The notes under the pieces: model-generated
The model's input: only the letters and a program-made list of their open reading frames with translations
Told to the model about the DNA's origin: nothing
The model's database searches: none
Shown here: positions 23,857-32,468 of the stretch, one piece after another
How positions within the stretch are numbered: position 1 is the first letter of the stretch
Layout: every line of letters begins with the position of its first letter
Assembly: GCF_009557055.1 (NCBI RefSeq)
Contig: NZ_CP045649.1
Coordinates: 434,001-498,000, forward strand
Direction of reading: 5' to 3'
Length of the DNA stretch: 64,000 nt
Origin: Nocardioides sp. dk884
GTDB lineage: Bacteria > Actinomycetota > Actinomycetes > Propionibacteriales > Nocardioidaceae
Made by a program: the position numbers and the translations under genes

Positions 23857-24984
23857 ATGGACTTCAACCTCGACGAGGACCTGGCCACCGTGGCCGAGCT
23901 GGCGAACACCGTGTTCGCCGGCAAGGCGAGCACGGACCGGGTCCGCGAGATCGAGACCATCCAGACGCGCGTGGACGAGGAGCTGTGGGGTTCACTGGCC
24001 GAGACCGGCCTGCTCGGTATCGCGCTGCCCGAGGAGCACGGCGGCGCGGGCATGGGCCCCTGGGCGCTCGCGCTGCTGCTCGAGGAGCAGGGCCGCACCG
24101 TCGCCCCGGTGCCGCTGTGGGCCGCCGGGGTGGCCGCCCTCGCCATCGCCGAGCACGGCACCGAGGAGCAGCGCAAGCGCCTGCTGCCCGGGTTCTGCGA
24201 GGGCGCCGAGCGCCTCACCCTCGCCCTGGAGGAGTACGTCGGGGAGCCGGACGCGCCGGAGTGCGCGGCCGCCCGCGACGCCGACGGCAGCTGGCGCCTC
24301 ACCGGCACCAAGGCGGTCGTGCCGAGCGTGCAGGGCGCCGCCGGGGTGCTGGTCTCCGCGACCACGCCCGAGGGGCCGGGGCTGTTCCTGGTCCCGCTGG
24401 ACGGCGCCGGCGTCACGACCGAGCTGTCCGCGGTCACCTCCCACGACCTCGCCGCCGAGCTGCGCCTCGACGGCGCGGTCGCCGAGGCCGTCGGCACCCC
24501 GGGCGGGACCGCCCTGGCCGACGTGCTGCGGCTGACCCGGGTCGCGCTCGCCGCGGTCCAGCTCGGCGTGGCCCAGGGGGCGATGCACCTCGCGGCGTCG
24601 TACCTCTCCGAGCGTGAGCAGTTCGGCCGCCCGCTCGGCACCTTCCAGGCGGTGCAGCACCAGCTGGCCGACTGCTGGATCGACGTCGACGCGATGCGGG
24701 TGACGCTGTGGCAGGCGCTGTCGGACCTCGGCGACCTCGCCGAGGGCGGCGACGACACGGGCGTGCGTGCCGCCGCCGATCGCTCCGCGATGGTCGCGAC
24801 CTGGTGGCGCACCCAGGCCGGGCTCGACGTGGTGCACCGCGTGCAGCACCTGCACGGCGGAATCGGCGTGGACGTGGACTACCCCGTCCACCGGTTCTTC
24901 CTGTGGGGCAAGCAGCTCTCGACCACGCTCGGTGGTGCGGGCGCCGCCCTCGCCGACCTGGGCGCGCTGCTGCCCACGCGCTGA
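23857..24984 (+). CDS. FadE28/ChsE1-like acyl-CoA dehydrogenase subunit
   Basis: A 375-aa acyl-CoA dehydrogenase. It has ALPEEHGGAGMG in the N-terminal domain, LSEREQFGRPLGTFQAVQHQLAD near residue 250, and VHRVQHLHGGIGVDVDYPVHRFF near 330. The last segment is typical of FadE28 and, with the neighbouring FadE29-like protein, suggests a heterotetramer with one active site per pair. RBS AGGAG about 8 bases upstream. Ends the two-gene operon; no simple hairpin follows, but a repeat array starts 68 bp after the stop. Confidence 0.82.
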   Translation: MDFNLDEDLATVAELANTVFAGKASTDRVREIETIQTRVDEELWGSLAETGLLGIALPEEHGGAGMGPWALALLLEEQGRTVAPVPLWAAGVAALAIAEHGTEEQRKRLLPGFCEGAERLTLALEEYVGEPDAPECAAARDADGSWRLTGTKAVVPSVQGAAGVLVSATTPEGPGLFLVPLDGAGVTTELSAVTSHDLAAELRLDGAVAEAVGTPGGTALADVLRLTRVALAAVQLGVAQGAMHLAASYLSEREQFGRPLGTFQAVQHQLADCWIDVDAMRVTLWQALSDLGDLAEGGDDTGVRAAADRSAMVATWWRTQAGLDVVHRVQHLHGGIGVDVDYPVHRFFLWGKQLSTTLGGAGAALADLGALLPTR

Positions 24985-25052
24985 GGCACGTCCCGGCCCC
25001 GCCGTACCGTCTGGACGGCGGGGCCGGTCCCGTGCGCAACTCATCTCCGCCG

Positions 25053-25140
25053 AGTCGTCGCTAATGGCGGGGCGAGTCGGCGCCAATGGCGCGCCCAGTC
25101 GGCGCCAATGGCGCGCCCAGTCGTCGCTAATGGCGGGGTC
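25053..25140. repeat. Four tandem 22-bp units, plus-strand orientation
   Basis: Units start at 25053, 25075, 25097 and 25119, each AGTCGKCGCYAATGGCGSG-like and exactly 22 bp long; the inner two are identical and the outer two differ by a few bases (GTCGTCGCTAATGGCGGGG). Located after the fadE28-like gene, within the 321-bp gene-free stretch 24985-25305. Confidence 0.9.
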
Positions 25141-25186
25141 CGCGGGTTCTCCGCAGGCCCCCGTGCAGAACTTCGCCATTGGCGCC

Positions 25187-25296
25187 GACTCGCGCAACCA
25201 CACGCGCCGACTCGCGCAACCACACGCGCCGACTCGCGCAACCACACGCGCCGACTCGCGCAACCACACGCGCCGACTCGCGCAACCACACGCGCC
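25187..25296. repeat. Five tandem 22-bp units, inverted relative to the preceding array
   Basis: Five perfect copies starting at 25187, 25209, 25231, 25253 and 25275; on the minus strand each reads AGTCGGCGCGTGTGGTTGCG plus CG. The flank 25174-25190 (CGCCATTGGCGCCGACT) is the reverse complement of the first array's core, so the two arrays face each other. The sixth, partial copy runs into the ilvA stop codon. Between the arrays (25141-25173) I see nothing else. Confidence 0.9.
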
Positions 25297-25305
25297 GACT
25301 GGCGG

Positions 25306-26574
25306 TTACTGCACGAAGCGGAAGAGCGGGCTGTCGGGGTCGACGGTCTCGAAGCGGATCGGCGAGCGCTCCATGCGGGCGAGCAGGCCGGCGAGGTCGG
25401 CGGCGTGCTGGAGCTCGATGCCGACCAGCGCGGGTCCGGTCTCGCGGTTGGAGCGCTTGACGTACTCGAAGAGCGTGATGTCGTCGTCGGGGCCGAGCAC
25501 CTCGTCGAGGAAGCGGCGCAACGCGCCGGGCTCCTGGGGGAACTCCACCAGGAAGTAGTGCTTGAGGCCTTCATAGACCAGCGCCCGCTCGACGACCTCG
25601 GCGTAGCGCGAGACGTCGTTGTTGCCGCCCGAGACGATCACCACGACCGTCGAGCCGGGCTCGAGGCGCACCCCGCCGTCGGCCTCGGAGAGGCGCAGCG
25701 TGGCCGAGGAGAGCGCGCCGGCGGGCTCGGCGATGATCCCGTCGGACTGGTAGAGGTCGAGCATCTCGACCGCCACGAGGCCTTCCGGCACCCGGACCAG
25801 CTCCGGGCCGATCTGCCGCACGACCTCGAACGTCCAGTCACCGGAGCGGCGTACCGCGGCGCCGTCGACGAAGCCGTCGACATCCGCTGCGTCCAGGTCG
25901 ACCGGCTCGCCGGCGGCGAGGGCGGCCGCCATGCAGGCGGCGGAGGCCGGCTCGGCGCCCACGACGCGCACGCCCGGTGCGCGCTCGGCGAGGTAGGTGG
26001 CCATGCCGGCCAGCAGCCCGCCACCGCCGACCGGGACGATCACGGCGTCCGGCTCGCCGCCCAGCTGCTCGAGGATCTCGCGGGCGACGGTGCCCTGGCC
26101 GGCGATCGTGCGGGGGTCGTCGAAGGCGGGGACCGGGGTGGCGCCGGTCGCCTCGGCGTACGCCGCGCTGGCCGCGGCCGCGTCGTCGTAGCTGTCGCCG
26201 ACGATCACGATCTCCACGTGGCTGCCGCCGAGGACCTTGATCCGCTCACGCTTCTGGCGCGGCGTGGTGCGCGGCAGGTGCACCCGGGCCTGGACGCCGG
26301 CGCGGGCGCACGCGAGCGCGACACCCTGGGCGTGGTTGCCTGCGCTGGCGCAGGTGACGCCGCGGGCCCGGGCGTCCTCGGACAGCTGCTCGATGAGGTT
26401 GTAGGCGCCACGCAGCTTGTAGGAGCGGACCGGTTGGAGGTCCTCGCGCTTGAGCCAGACCTCGAGGCCGAGCAGCGAGGACAGCCGGGCGCTGTGCTGG
26501 AGCGGGGTGCGGGTGACCACGCCGGCGATGCGGGTCGCGGCCTGGTCGACGTCGGAGGAGGTGGGCAGATCCAC
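25306..26574 (-). CDS. ilvA: Threonine ammonia-lyase with C-terminal ACT domain
   Basis: A 422-aa PLP enzyme that deaminates threonine to 2-oxobutyrate for isoleucine synthesis. The PLP lysine is in VRSYKLRGAYN (about residue 53), SAGNHAQGVA follows near 78, and the phosphate-binding glycine loop is VGGGGLLAG near 183. A single ACT-like regulatory region is at about 330-420 (HYFLVEFPQEPGALRRFL...). Length fits the short actinobacterial IlvA form. Convergent with the fadE28-like gene; the 22-bp repeat array abuts its stop. No operon partner; the next gene is divergent. Confidence 0.92.
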   Translation of the reverse strand: MDLPTSSDVDQAATRIAGVVTRTPLQHSARLSSLLGLEVWLKREDLQPVRSYKLRGAYNLIEQLSEDARARGVTCASAGNHAQGVALACARAGVQARVHLPRTTPRQKRERIKVLGGSHVEIVIVGDSYDDAAAASAAYAEATGATPVPAFDDPRTIAGQGTVAREILEQLGGEPDAVIVPVGGGGLLAGMATYLAERAPGVRVVGAEPASAACMAAALAAGEPVDLDAADVDGFVDGAAVRRSGDWTFEVVRQIGPELVRVPEGLVAVEMLDLYQSDGIIAEPAGALSSATLRLSEADGGVRLEPGSTVVVIVSGGNNDVSRYAEVVERALVYEGLKHYFLVEFPQEPGALRRFLDEVLGPDDDITLFEYVKRSNRETGPALVGIELQHAADLAGLLARMERSPIRFETVDPDSPLFRFVQ

Positions 26575-26636
26575 TGTCCCAGCCTCTCACCCGAGGTCGT
26601 TGACACGCGCACGCGGTGCTGACTGACTGAGCGCCC

Positions 26637-27716
26637 ATGGGACAGCAGCGCAGGCTCCGGGTCGTGCAGTGGGCCACCGGCGGCGTCGGTCGCGCCGCGA
26701 TCCAGGGGGTGCTCGCCCATCCCGAGCTGGAGCTGGCCGGGGCCTGGGTGCACAGTCCCGACAAGGCCGGGCGCGACGTCGGCGAGCTCGCCGGCCTCGA
26801 CCCGGTCGGGGTGCACGCGGTCACCAGCCTGGCGGAGGTGATCGCGCTCGGCGCCGACTGCGTCGTCTACGCCCCGCTGGTCCCCGACGAGACCGAGGTC
26901 GCGGCACTGCTGCGCTCGGGGGCGAACGTCGTCACCCCGGTCGGCTGGATCTACCCCGACCCCGCGCGCACCGGCACCCTGCGGGAGGCCTGCCTGGCCG
27001 GCGGCAGCACGCTGCACGGCACCGGCATCCACCTCGGCGGGATCACCGAGCGGTTCCCGCTGATGGTCTCGGCGGTGACCGGGTCGGTCACGCACGTGCG
27101 GGCCGAGGAGTTCAGCGACCTGCGCACCTACGACGCCCCTGACGTGGTGCGCCACGTGATGGGGTTCGGTGGCACCGTCGAGGAGGCGGAGGCCAGCCCG
27201 ATGGCGCGGCTGCTCGGAGGCGGGTTCAAGGCGTCGGTGCGGATGGTGGTCGCCGAGCTGGGCTTCCGTGCCGAGGAGGTGCGCACCACCGCGGAGAACG
27301 CCGTGGCCACGGCCCCGATCGACAGCCCGATCGGGGTGATCGAGCCGGGCCTGGTGGCCGGGCGGCGCTTCCGCTGGGACGCCCTGGTCGACGGCGAGCC
27401 CGTGGTCACCGCCGCGGTGAACTGGCTGATGGGCGAGGAGCACCTGGCCGGGTCCGACGGGCGGCCGTGGGGCTTCGGGCCCGACGGCGAGCGGTTCGAG
27501 ATCGAGGTGACCGGCGACCCGTCGGTGCGGATGACCCTGCACGGGCTCCAGCCCGAGTCCGTGGCCGCCGGGCTGGTCCGCAACCCCGGCGTGGTGTCGA
27601 CGGCCAACCACTGCGTGAGCGCGATCCCCTACGTCTGCGCCGCGGAGCCGGGGCTGCGCACCTACCTCGACCTGCCGCTGGTCGCCGGCCGGGCGGCCCC
27701 GCACCTGGCCCGCTGA
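26637..27716 (+). CDS. DapB/DAPDH-like NAD(P)-dependent oxidoreductase
   Basis: A 359-aa Rossmann protein of the family annotated as dihydrodipicolinate-reductase-like or 2,4-diaminopentanoate-dehydrogenase-like, frequent in mycobacteria. N-terminal LRVVQWATGGVGRAAIQGVL is the cofactor site; VGWIYPD, GTGIHLGGITERFPLM and the VRNPGVVSTANHCVSAIPYV ending are family hallmarks. The true substrate of the actinobacterial group is unknown. No good Shine-Dalgarno sequence before the ATG. A TTGACA hexamer lies at 26600-26605 in the divergent region with ilvA, but no convincing -10 partner is seen. Confidence 0.8.
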   Translation: MGQQRRLRVVQWATGGVGRAAIQGVLAHPELELAGAWVHSPDKAGRDVGELAGLDPVGVHAVTSLAEVIALGADCVVYAPLVPDETEVAALLRSGANVVTPVGWIYPDPARTGTLREACLAGGSTLHGTGIHLGGITERFPLMVSAVTGSVTHVRAEEFSDLRTYDAPDVVRHVMGFGGTVEEAEASPMARLLGGGFKASVRMVVAELGFRAEEVRTTAENAVATAPIDSPIGVIEPGLVAGRRFRWDALVDGEPVVTAAVNWLMGEEHLAGSDGRPWGFGPDGERFEIEVTGDPSVRMTLHGLQPESVAAGLVRNPGVVSTANHCVSAIPYVCAAEPGLRTYLDLPLVAGRAAPHLAR

Positions 27717-27732
27717 CCCTGACCGTCCCGTC

Positions 27733-27835
27733 GAGTCGGCTGTGGTGGCGCGAGCGCAGCTGTGGGGCCTGAACTCTCGACTCAACCGGTCAGAAGTCTC
27801 GACTCGACCGTCAGAGGTCTCGATTCAACCGGGCG
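27733..27835. repeat. Short tandem repeats related to the 25-kb array
   Basis: 27733-27754 reads GAGTCGGCTGTGGTGGCGCG plus AG, the same as the minus-strand unit of the 25187 array with a 3-base deletion and one change. Three copies of a 21-22-bp unit (TCTCGACTCAACCGGTCAGA-like) then start at 27775, 27797 and 27818. The third copy contains the stop codon of the downstream minus-strand gene. The region lies between convergent genes. Confidence 0.75.
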
Positions 27836-28586
27836 GTGGGCGGAGGCCCTCGGCGACGACCGCGCCGAGCTCCTCGTCCGCGTGCAGCCGCACCGCGAGG
27901 CCCGCCGCCGCGAGCAGGGCGAGGGTGCGCGTCGACTGGGAGGCGCTGGTCTCGAGCAGCAGCCGGCCGCCGGGGGCCAGCCAGTCCGGGGCGCCCGCCG
28001 CGACCCGGCGGTGCAGGTCCAGTCCGTCGGCGCCGCCGTCGAGGGCGGTGCGCGGCTCGTGCAGCCGCGCCTCCGGTGGCATCAGCTCGATCTCGCCGGT
28101 CGGCACGTACGGCGCGTTGACCGCCAGCAGGTCGACCCGGCCGCGCAGGTCGTCGGGCAGCGCGGCGTACAGGTCGCCGAGGTGGACCCGCTCGGGGGAC
28201 AGGTTGCGCCGGGCGCAGGCCACCGCGACCGGGTCGATGTCGGCGGCGTGCACGACCGCACCGGGCACCCGGTGCGCGAGGGCCGCGCCGAGCGCCCCCG
28301 AGCCGCAGCACAGGTCCACCACCACCGCGCCCTCCGAGAGCCCCGCGGCGCCGAGCCGGGCGACGTACGCCGTGCGGCGGCGCGGGACGAACACGCCCGG
28401 GTCGAGCGCGACGCGCACGCCGTCGAGCTCGGCCCAGCCCACGACGATCTCCAGAGGACGCCCCGCCAGCCGCTCGGCCACCAGCCGCTCGAGGGTGCGC
28501 GTGTCGCCGCGGGCCGCCTCCCGCAGGACGGCGGCCTCCTCCTCGGCATACACGCAACCGGCCGCGCGGAGCCTCTCCACCAGCAC
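27825..28586 (-). CDS. PrmC/HemK-related protein-glutamine N5-methyltransferase
   Basis: A 253-aa class I SAM methyltransferase of the PrmC-related subgroup. SAM motif I is VVDLCCGSGALGAAL near residue 90. The NPPY tetrapeptide that binds the target glutamine is changed to NAPY (VNAPYVPTGEIELMP, near 163), as I recall for this subgroup. The N-terminal helical domain is short. GTG start at 28586, directly next to a KstR-like box. Whether it modifies release factors or another protein is unknown; the canonical prmC would normally sit next to prfA, which is not here. Confidence 0.8.
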   Translation of the reverse strand: MLVERLRAAGCVYAEEEAAVLREAARGDTRTLERLVAERLAGRPLEIVVGWAELDGVRVALDPGVFVPRRRTAYVARLGAAGLSEGAVVVDLCCGSGALGAALAHRVPGAVVHAADIDPVAVACARRNLSPERVHLGDLYAALPDDLRGRVDLLAVNAPYVPTGEIELMPPEARLHEPRTALDGGADGLDLHRRVAAGAPDWLAPGGRLLLETSASQSTRTLALLAAAGLAVRLHADEELGAVVAEGLRPPPG

Positions 28587-28600
28587 TAGAACACGTTATC
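28587..28600. promoter_or_regulatory. KstR-like operator in front of the flavin oxidoreductase
   Basis: TAGAACACGTTATC fits the KstR pattern TnnAACnnGTTnnA at all fixed positions except the last (C for A). It lies 10 bp upstream of the GTG of the oxidoreductase and touches the divergent start codon. Confidence 0.5.
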
Positions 28601-28610
28601 GTTCACGATC

Positions 28611-29816
28611 GTGAGTGCTCCCGACGTCTTCGCCCCGGCCACCTTGGGGCCGGTCACCCTCCGCAACCGTACGGTCAAGGCGGCCACCTTCGAGGGGCGT
28701 ACGCCCCACGGCCAGGTCACCGACGAGCTGATCGACTACCACCTCGCCCCGGCGCGCGGGGGGATCGGGCTGACCACTGTCGCCTACCTCGCGGTCGCGC
28801 CCGAGGGCCGCACCCACCGTGAGCAGATCGTGGTCGGCCCCGACACGCTGGCCGGGCTGAGCCGCCTCACCGATGCCGTCCACGAGACCGGCGCCGCCAT
28901 CGCCGGACAGGTCGGCCACGCCGGCCCGGTCGCCAACGGGCGCTCCAACCGGGTGCACGCGATCGCGGCCAGCGCGATGCCCAGCCCGCTGTCGATGCAG
29001 ATGGTGCGCGCGGCGAGCGAGGCCGACCTGACCCGGGTCACCGGGGCCTACGTCACCGCCGCGCGCACCCTGGTGCGCGCCGGGTTCGACGTGCTCGAGC
29101 TGCACATGGCGCACAGCTATCTGATCTCCTCCTTCCTCGCGCCGGGGCTCAACCGGCGCAAGGACCGCTGGGGCGGGAGCCTGGAGAACCGCGCCCGGCT
29201 GGCCCGCCAAGTGGCCCGGGCCGTGCGCGAGGAGGTCGGCGGCGAGGTCGCGGTGACCGCCAAGCTGAGCCTCGGCGACGGCTTCCGCGGCGGGGTGACC
29301 ACCGACATCGGGCTGGAGGTCGCCCGGCTGCTCGAGGCGGACGGAACCCTGGACGCGATGCAGCTCAGCGGCGGCAGCTCGCTGATGAACCCGATGTACC
29401 TCTTCCGCGGTGACGTCCCGCTCAAGGAGTTCGCCGCCACGATGCCGCTGCCGGTGCGCCTCGGCATGCGGACCCCGGTGGGGCGCTCGTTCCTGAAGTC
29501 GATCCCGTTCGAGGAGGCCTACTTCCTGGACAAGGCGCTGCGCTTCCGCGACGCCCTGTCGACCCCGCTGATGCTGCTGGGCGGGATCAACCGGCGCGAC
29601 ACCATGCAGCGCGCGATGGAGCTGGGCTTCGAGTACGTCGCGATGGGGCGTGCGGTGCTGCGCGAGCCCGACCTGGTCAACCGGCTCCAGGCCGGGGACG
29701 TGGCGGCCGGCATCTGCATCCACTGCAACCAGTGCATGCCCACCATCTACGCACCGGGCGGCACCCACTGCCCGGTGCGCAGCCCCGGAGGCGCGGGCCT
29801 CACAGCTGCTTCTTGA
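28611..29816 (+). CDS. NADH:flavin oxidoreductase of the old yellow enzyme family with Fe-S cysteines
   Basis: A 401-aa OYE-fold (FMN TIM barrel) reductase. N-terminal APATLGPVTLRNRTVKAATFEG, the GQVGHAGPVAN strand, the HMAHSYLISSFLAPGLNRRKDRWGG segment (substrate/FMN) and ENRARLA are typical of the dienoyl-CoA-reductase/BaiCD branch. The C-terminus has CIHCNQCMPTIYAPGGTHC, four cysteines suited to a 4Fe-4S cluster, but the FAD/NAD domain of 2,4-dienoyl-CoA reductase is absent. It may need a partner reductase. GTG start, no strong Shine-Dalgarno. The KstR-like box upstream suggests an unsaturated steroid or acyl-CoA substrate. Confidence 0.82.
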   Translation: MSAPDVFAPATLGPVTLRNRTVKAATFEGRTPHGQVTDELIDYHLAPARGGIGLTTVAYLAVAPEGRTHREQIVVGPDTLAGLSRLTDAVHETGAAIAGQVGHAGPVANGRSNRVHAIAASAMPSPLSMQMVRAASEADLTRVTGAYVTAARTLVRAGFDVLELHMAHSYLISSFLAPGLNRRKDRWGGSLENRARLARQVARAVREEVGGEVAVTAKLSLGDGFRGGVTTDIGLEVARLLEADGTLDAMQLSGGSSLMNPMYLFRGDVPLKEFAATMPLPVRLGMRTPVGRSFLKSIPFEEAYFLDKALRFRDALSTPLMLLGGINRRDTMQRAMELGFEYVAMGRAVLREPDLVNRLQAGDVAAGICIHCNQCMPTIYAPGGTHCPVRSPGGAGLTAAS

Positions 29817-31572
29817 ACCCGACGTGGGTGGCCTGGTAGCCCATCCGCTCGTAGAAACGGTGCGCGTCGGCACGCTCGGCATCGGTGGTGAGCTGGGCCA
29901 GCGTGGCGCCTCGGGCGCGGCCGTGGTCGTGCGCCCACTCGAGCATCGCGGAGCCCAGCCCGAGCCCGCGCGCCGTCGCGCCGACCCGGACGCCCTCGAC
30001 CTGGAGCCGGGTGGCCCCGGAGCGGGACAGGCCCGGCACGATGCTCAGCTGCATCGTGGCGACCACCGCGTCCTCGTCGTCGCGGACCACCGCGAGGAAC
30101 TGCGCGGGGTCGCGGGCGACGGCGTCGTACGCCGCCTCGTAGTCCACGGGGTCGCCGCTCTCGCGGGTGGCGCCGATCGGGTCGTCGGCCAGCAGCGCGA
30201 CCAGCGCCGCGACGTCGCCGCGTCCGGCCCGCTGCACCCGGAACCGGCGCCCGGAGACCTGCAGGACCCCGCCCGCCGACTCCCGGGCCCGGCTGCGCAG
30301 CTCGGCGACGAGGCGGTCCAGCCACCGCCCGACGTTGCGGCGGGCCTCGTCGGTGTCGGGGTAGCGGCAGCGCAGGTGCAGGCCGGACTCGTCCAGCACG
30401 AACCACAGCATCACGCCGTCGGTGAGGATCGAGGCCCCGACGTACTGCGCCTCCAGGCCCTTCGCATCCACCCGGACCGGCAGCCGGCGCAGGTCGAGCC
30501 AGGAGATCGCGAACATGCCGGGTGCCTCCGGCATCCCGCCCCAGGGGGCGAGCACGTCCTCCAGCGGCCACGACCCGAGCGAGACCGCCTCCTTGACCGC
30601 CGCGGCGGCGGCCAACGGATGCGGGTCCTCGCAGGTGAGGACGGAGTTGGTGATGAACCAGCCGACCGAGTCGTGCCAGGTCGGGTCGTAGCGGCTGTGC
30701 ACCGGGAAGACCGCGCGCAGCGGCTCGTCGGCGAGCACCCGGGTCACCTGGGTCATCGCCGAGACCACCAGGCTCAGCGTGGAGACGCCGGCCTCGGCGG
30801 CCGACACCCCGAGCGCGGCCGCGTCGTCGACGTCGAGGACGTCGCGCACCTCGACCCGCTCGCGCTGGGGGCCCTCGGCCTCACCGAGCGACATCGGGAA
30901 CCGCGGCATCACCCCGCCGGAGTCGTCGAGCACCTCGGCCCAGCGGCGGCGTACCTCCTGCGGGGCGCGGGGCCCGGCACGCAGCGCCGCGGTGTGCTCG
31001 GCGAACGGTGCGGCGTCCGGCCAGCCCGCGAACGGCTCGGTCCCGCGGCGGCGGGCGTCGAGCGCGGCGAGCAGGTCGCGGGCGACCACCAGCATCGACC
31101 ACATGTCGACGTGGGAGTGGTCGGCGCCCACCACCAGCGTCGGGCCGTCGGCGGTCTCCAGCAGGCAGAGCCGGTGCGCCGGGGCGGCGTACGGCGTGCA
31201 GGCGGCGTCCAGCACCTCGCGCAGGGCGTCGTTGACCGCCTGGCCGGGGGCGATCGGGTGCTCCACCCACCGGCCCTCGCCGAGCCTCGCCGCGTGCAGG
31301 AGGGGTCCGTCGGGGCCGGGGAAGAAGACCGAGCGCAGGGTGCCGTGCCGGTGCAGGACGGCACGCCAGGCGGCCTCGACGTCGGCGAGGTCGCGCGGGC
31401 CGGGGAGGCGGAAGGACAGCGCCATCCACGAGCCGGGACGCTCGCCCGCGCCGACGTGGCGACGCTGGTCGAAGGAGATCGGCAGCGCGCGCGGCTGCGG
31501 TTCGACGCCGAGGTCGTAACCCAGCAGGCGGCCGAACGGGAGTCTCAGGTGGGCCACGTTCGTCAGCCGCAT
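29800..31572 (-). CDS. Condensation-domain acyltransferase fused to a GNAT domain
   Basis: A 590-aa two-domain protein. Residues 1 to about 430 look like a stand-alone NRPS condensation/PapA-type acyltransferase: the active-site motif is [13 protein letters not shown] (HxxxD, with Met after Asp where Gly is usual) near residue 147, and [12 protein letters not shown] near 302 corresponds to the later VGxFxNT motif. Residues 440-590 are a [24 protein letters not shown] and [19 protein letters not shown]. The two share one frame without a stop. No carrier-protein or adenylation gene lies nearby. Overlaps the convergent OYE gene by 17 bp. Substrates unknown. Confidence 0.8.
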   Translation of the reverse strand: MRLTNVAHLRLPFGRLLGYDLGVEPQPRALPISFDQRRHVGAGERPGSWMALSFRLPGPRDLADVEAAWRAVLHRHGTLRSVFFPGPDGPLLHAARLGEGRWVEHPIAPGQAVNDALREVLDAACTPYAAPAHRLCLLETADGPTLVVGADHSHVDMWSMLVVARDLLAALDARRRGTEPFAGWPDAAPFAEHTAALRAGPRAPQEVRRRWAEVLDDSGGVMPRFPMSLGEAEGPQRERVEVRDVLDVDDAAALGVSAAEAGVSTLSLVVSAMTQVTRVLADEPLRAVFPVHSRYDPTWHDSVGWFITNSVLTCEDPHPLAAAAAVKEAVSLGSWPLEDVLAPWGGMPEAPGMFAISWLDLRRLPVRVDAKGLEAQYVGASILTDGVMLWFVLDESGLHLRCRYPDTDEARRNVGRWLDRLVAELRSRARESAGGVLQVSGRRFRVQRAGRGDVAALVALLADDPIGATRESGDPVDYEAAYDAVARDPAQFLAVVRDDEDAVVATMQLSIVPGLSRSGATRLQVEGVRVGATARGLGLGSAMLEWAHDHGRARGATLAQLTTDAERADAHRFYERMGYQATHVGFKKQL

Positions 31573-31614
31573 GGCCGTACTCTAGGGGCCCGTCCCCAGC
31601 CAGGAGCCGCCGCG

Positions 31615-32397
31615 TTGCCCACCTTCACCGTGCCCGGCGCCGCGCTGGACTGGGAGCTCAGCGACGAGGGCGGCGAGCCAGTGGTCCAGCTGCACGGGCT
31701 GACCTCGAGCCGCTACCGCGACCGGCTGCTCGACCTCGACCTCGGTGTCGGGCTGAGCGGCACCCGGCTGCTGCGCTACGACGCCCGCGGGCACGGCCGC
31801 TCCACGGGGCGCGCGGTGCCCGAGGACTACCGCTGGGAGGTGCTCGCCGACGACCTGCTGCGGATCCTCGAGGGGGTGTTCCCCGGCGAGCCCGTGCACG
31901 GCGTCGGCCCCTCGATGGGCTGCGCGACGCTGCTGCACGCGATCACCCGCGACCCGCAGCGGTTCTCCGCGCTGACGCTGGTGGTGCCGCCGACGGCCTG
32001 GGAGACCCGGGTCGCGAAGGCGGGCGACTACCTCGCCGCCGCCGAGCTGGTGGAGCGCGACGGGATGGCCGCGTTCGTCGAGGCCGGCCGCAGCGCGCCG
32101 CGGCCCCCGGCCACCGTGGACGCGCCCGAGACGGTGCCGGACGTGCGCGAGGAGCTGTTGCCGTCCCTGCTGCGCGGCGCCGCGCTCAGCGACCTGCCGC
32201 CGCCGGAGGCGGTCGCCGGGATCGGCGTGCCGACGACGGTGCTCGCCTGGACCGAGGACCCGGCGCACCCGCTGCGCACCGCCGAGCGGCTCGCCTCGCT
32301 CGTGGCCGGCAGCGAGCTGGTCGTGGCCGCCACCCCGGCCCAGGCGGGGGAGTGGCCGCGCCGGCTGCACGAGCAGGTCGTGGCCGCGCGCCGCTGA
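31615..32397 (+). CDS. Alpha/beta-hydrolase
   Basis: A 260-aa alpha/beta-hydrolase. [12 protein letters not shown] supplies the oxyanion region, [10 protein letters not shown] the conserved strand 4 loop, and [11 protein letters not shown] the nucleophile elbow with Ser near residue 102. The acid may be Asp in WTEDPAHP, near residue 222; a canonical terminal histidine is not clearly seen, although HEQ lies near the C-terminus. I choose the TTG at 31615, with AGGAG 8 bases upstream; the longer frame is antisense to the condensation gene. Could hydrolyse an ester, lactone or thioester; no substrate evidence. Confidence 0.78.
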   Translation: MPTFTVPGAALDWELSDEGGEPVVQLHGLTSSRYRDRLLDLDLGVGLSGTRLLRYDARGHGRSTGRAVPEDYRWEVLADDLLRILEGVFPGEPVHGVGPSMGCATLLHAITRDPQRFSALTLVVPPTAWETRVAKAGDYLAAAELVERDGMAAFVEAGRSAPRPPATVDAPETVPDVREELLPSLLRGAALSDLPPPEAVAGIGVPTTVLAWTEDPAHPLRTAERLASLVAGSELVVAATPAQAGEWPRRLHEQVVAARR

Positions 32398-32468
32398 GCG
32401 CGACCCGACGGGCGGGGGAATCGCGAAGAGCCGGGACGTGGACCCCCCGCGCCGCTAGGGTCCCCGGC

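Noticed and set aside
25053..25296. Tandem repeats as a possible CRISPR array
   Set aside because: Units are contiguous 22-mers with no spacers of unique sequence, and no cas genes are present.
26600..26615. TGACACGCGC in the ilvA/oxidoreductase gap as a third TetR operator
   Set aside because: Only the first 9 bases match TGACACGYGTCT and the palindrome is not completed.
29650..31614. In-frame extension of the alpha/beta-hydrolase to 29650
   Set aside because: The extension is antisense to the condensation-GNAT gene; a TTG with a good Shine-Dalgarno sequence at 31615 gives a normal-length hydrolase.
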